Source: Sulfurimonas autotrophica DSM 16294
Lineage (GTDB): Bacteria; Campylobacterota; Campylobacteria; Campylobacterales; Sulfurimonadaceae
NCBI RefSeq assembly: GCF_000147355.1
Contig: NC_014506.1
Coordinates: forward strand, 1,302,001 to 1,366,000
Direction: 5' to 3'
Length of the DNA stretch: 64,000 nt
A program made the position numbers and the translations under genes. The notes beneath the pieces are model-generated. The model worked only from the letters and a program-made list of their open reading frames with translations. It was not told the DNA's origin and made no database searches. Positions 63,538 to 64,000 of the stretch are shown here, in pieces. Position 1 is the stretch's first letter, and each line of letters begins with the position of its first letter.

Positions 63538-63984
63538 TTAAAGCATTGCACGAATCATAATCGCATAATGCAGAACAAAAAGATTTAAAAAGAATATAAG
63601 TAAAGAAGACCCGCGTGATATAATGTTTTGTATTTTTGTTCGTTCTTTACCATTTGTACGAAATGCTATAAAAAAATGAATAATAGTTGCAATAACAATA
63701 ATAGCCACTATAAATAATTTCTTTCTTAGCGCTTGGACTATAATATTGTCATCATGAGTCAAGAGCATATGGTATAAACCATTATCAACAATCATCACAG
63801 TCCCTGTCAACAACAATACAACTATAGAAACCAATTCAAAATAGCCAAAAATAGGCCCGATATGAGGATAAACCTGTTTTTGTTTCTCTTTATCGAGCAG
63901 TGTAACGCCTAAAACAAACATAAATATAGAACCGCCTATCCAAGCAATAGCAGCTATTAAATGAATATGTATAAATAAACCCAA
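63538..63984 (-). CDS. CopD-like four-helix membrane protein
   Basis: This 148-aa protein has four hydrophobic helices with histidines in the first (FIHIHLIAAIAWIGGSIFM), in a loop (YPHIGPIFGYFE) and in later helices (IIHFFIAF; VLHYAI), as in CopD-type or cytochrome b561-like bundles that bind heme or copper. The start is a TTG at 63982-63984 with AAAGGAT upstream. The function is not established. Confidence 0.72.
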   Translation of the reverse strand: MGLFIHIHLIAAIAWIGGSIFMFVLGVTLLDKEKQKQVYPHIGPIFGYFELVSIVVLLLTGTVMIVDNGLYHMLLTHDDNIIVQALRKKLFIVAIIVIATIIHFFIAFRTNGKERTKIQNIISRGSSLLIFFLNLFVLHYAIMIRAML

Positions 63985-64000
63985 ATAAAATCCTTTAAAT

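Overview
The window is AT-rich, tightly packed bacterial chromosome. Gene content points to Campylobacterota, most likely a free-living sulfur-oxidising Sulfurimonas or Sulfuricurvum-like organism. The pointers are a sulfide:quinone-reductase-like flavoprotein, a GatC amidotransferase subunit, CheV, a FlhX-type FlhB C-terminal paralogue, a NosL/SafE copper pair, OadGAB, and several c-di-GMP proteins. The species is inference. I saw no rRNA, tRNA, CRISPR array, insertion sequence or prophage, and no gene-free stretch longer than about 300 bp.

Layout. 1-1657: a TetR regulator with its operator, then a TolC protein cut by the window edge. 1773-3713: Cache-GGDEF cyclase plus a small membrane protein. 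3766-8018: four-gene ABC efflux operon (TolC, adaptor, FtsX-like permease, ATPase). 8068-11363: amino-acid permease and a thioredoxin-like DUF255 protein. 11487-16899: RND efflux operon whose pump is cleanly split into two genes. 16896-22266: housekeeping genes (methyltransferase, pgsA, rseP, yggS, DTW protein, flavoprotein). 22279-28969: type I restriction-modification locus hsdM-hsdS-fic-hsdR, with a previously uncalled 51-aa gene on the opposite strand that looks like the Fic antitoxin. 29046-37654: ThiE/TenI-like protein, FliK-like/FlhX pair, GAF-GGDEF-EAL protein, aldo/keto reductase, polA and an HDOD protein. 37732-43355: operon of P-type H+-ATPase, SQR-like flavoprotein, LOG protein and membrane protein. 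43352-44562: SafE and NosL-like proteins. 44643-47539: YfgM-like, BamB-like, Xer recombinase and HD proteins. 47670-49400: gatC, ArsC-like, pilT. 49397-55322: adaptor, molybdopterin oxidoreductase, argD, TolC, MidA-type methyltransferase. 55437-59908: cheV, a GC-rich structured element and the oadGAB sodium-pumping decarboxylase. 60106-64000: small membrane proteins, an Hpt-like protein, htpG behind a HAIR-like (HspR) operator, and a CopD-like protein.

Most notable: (1) the palindrome TTACATGTAA occurs 14 times perfectly, all inside genes, where about 0.2 copies are expected by chance; it fixes the codons of nearly every Leu-His-Val tripeptide. (2) A convergent VbhA-like antitoxin gene lies tail to tail with fic inside the restriction locus. 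(3) A 99-bp GC-rich element with a long closing stem and duplicated internal motif follows oadB. (4) The RND pump is split between its two six-helix halves.
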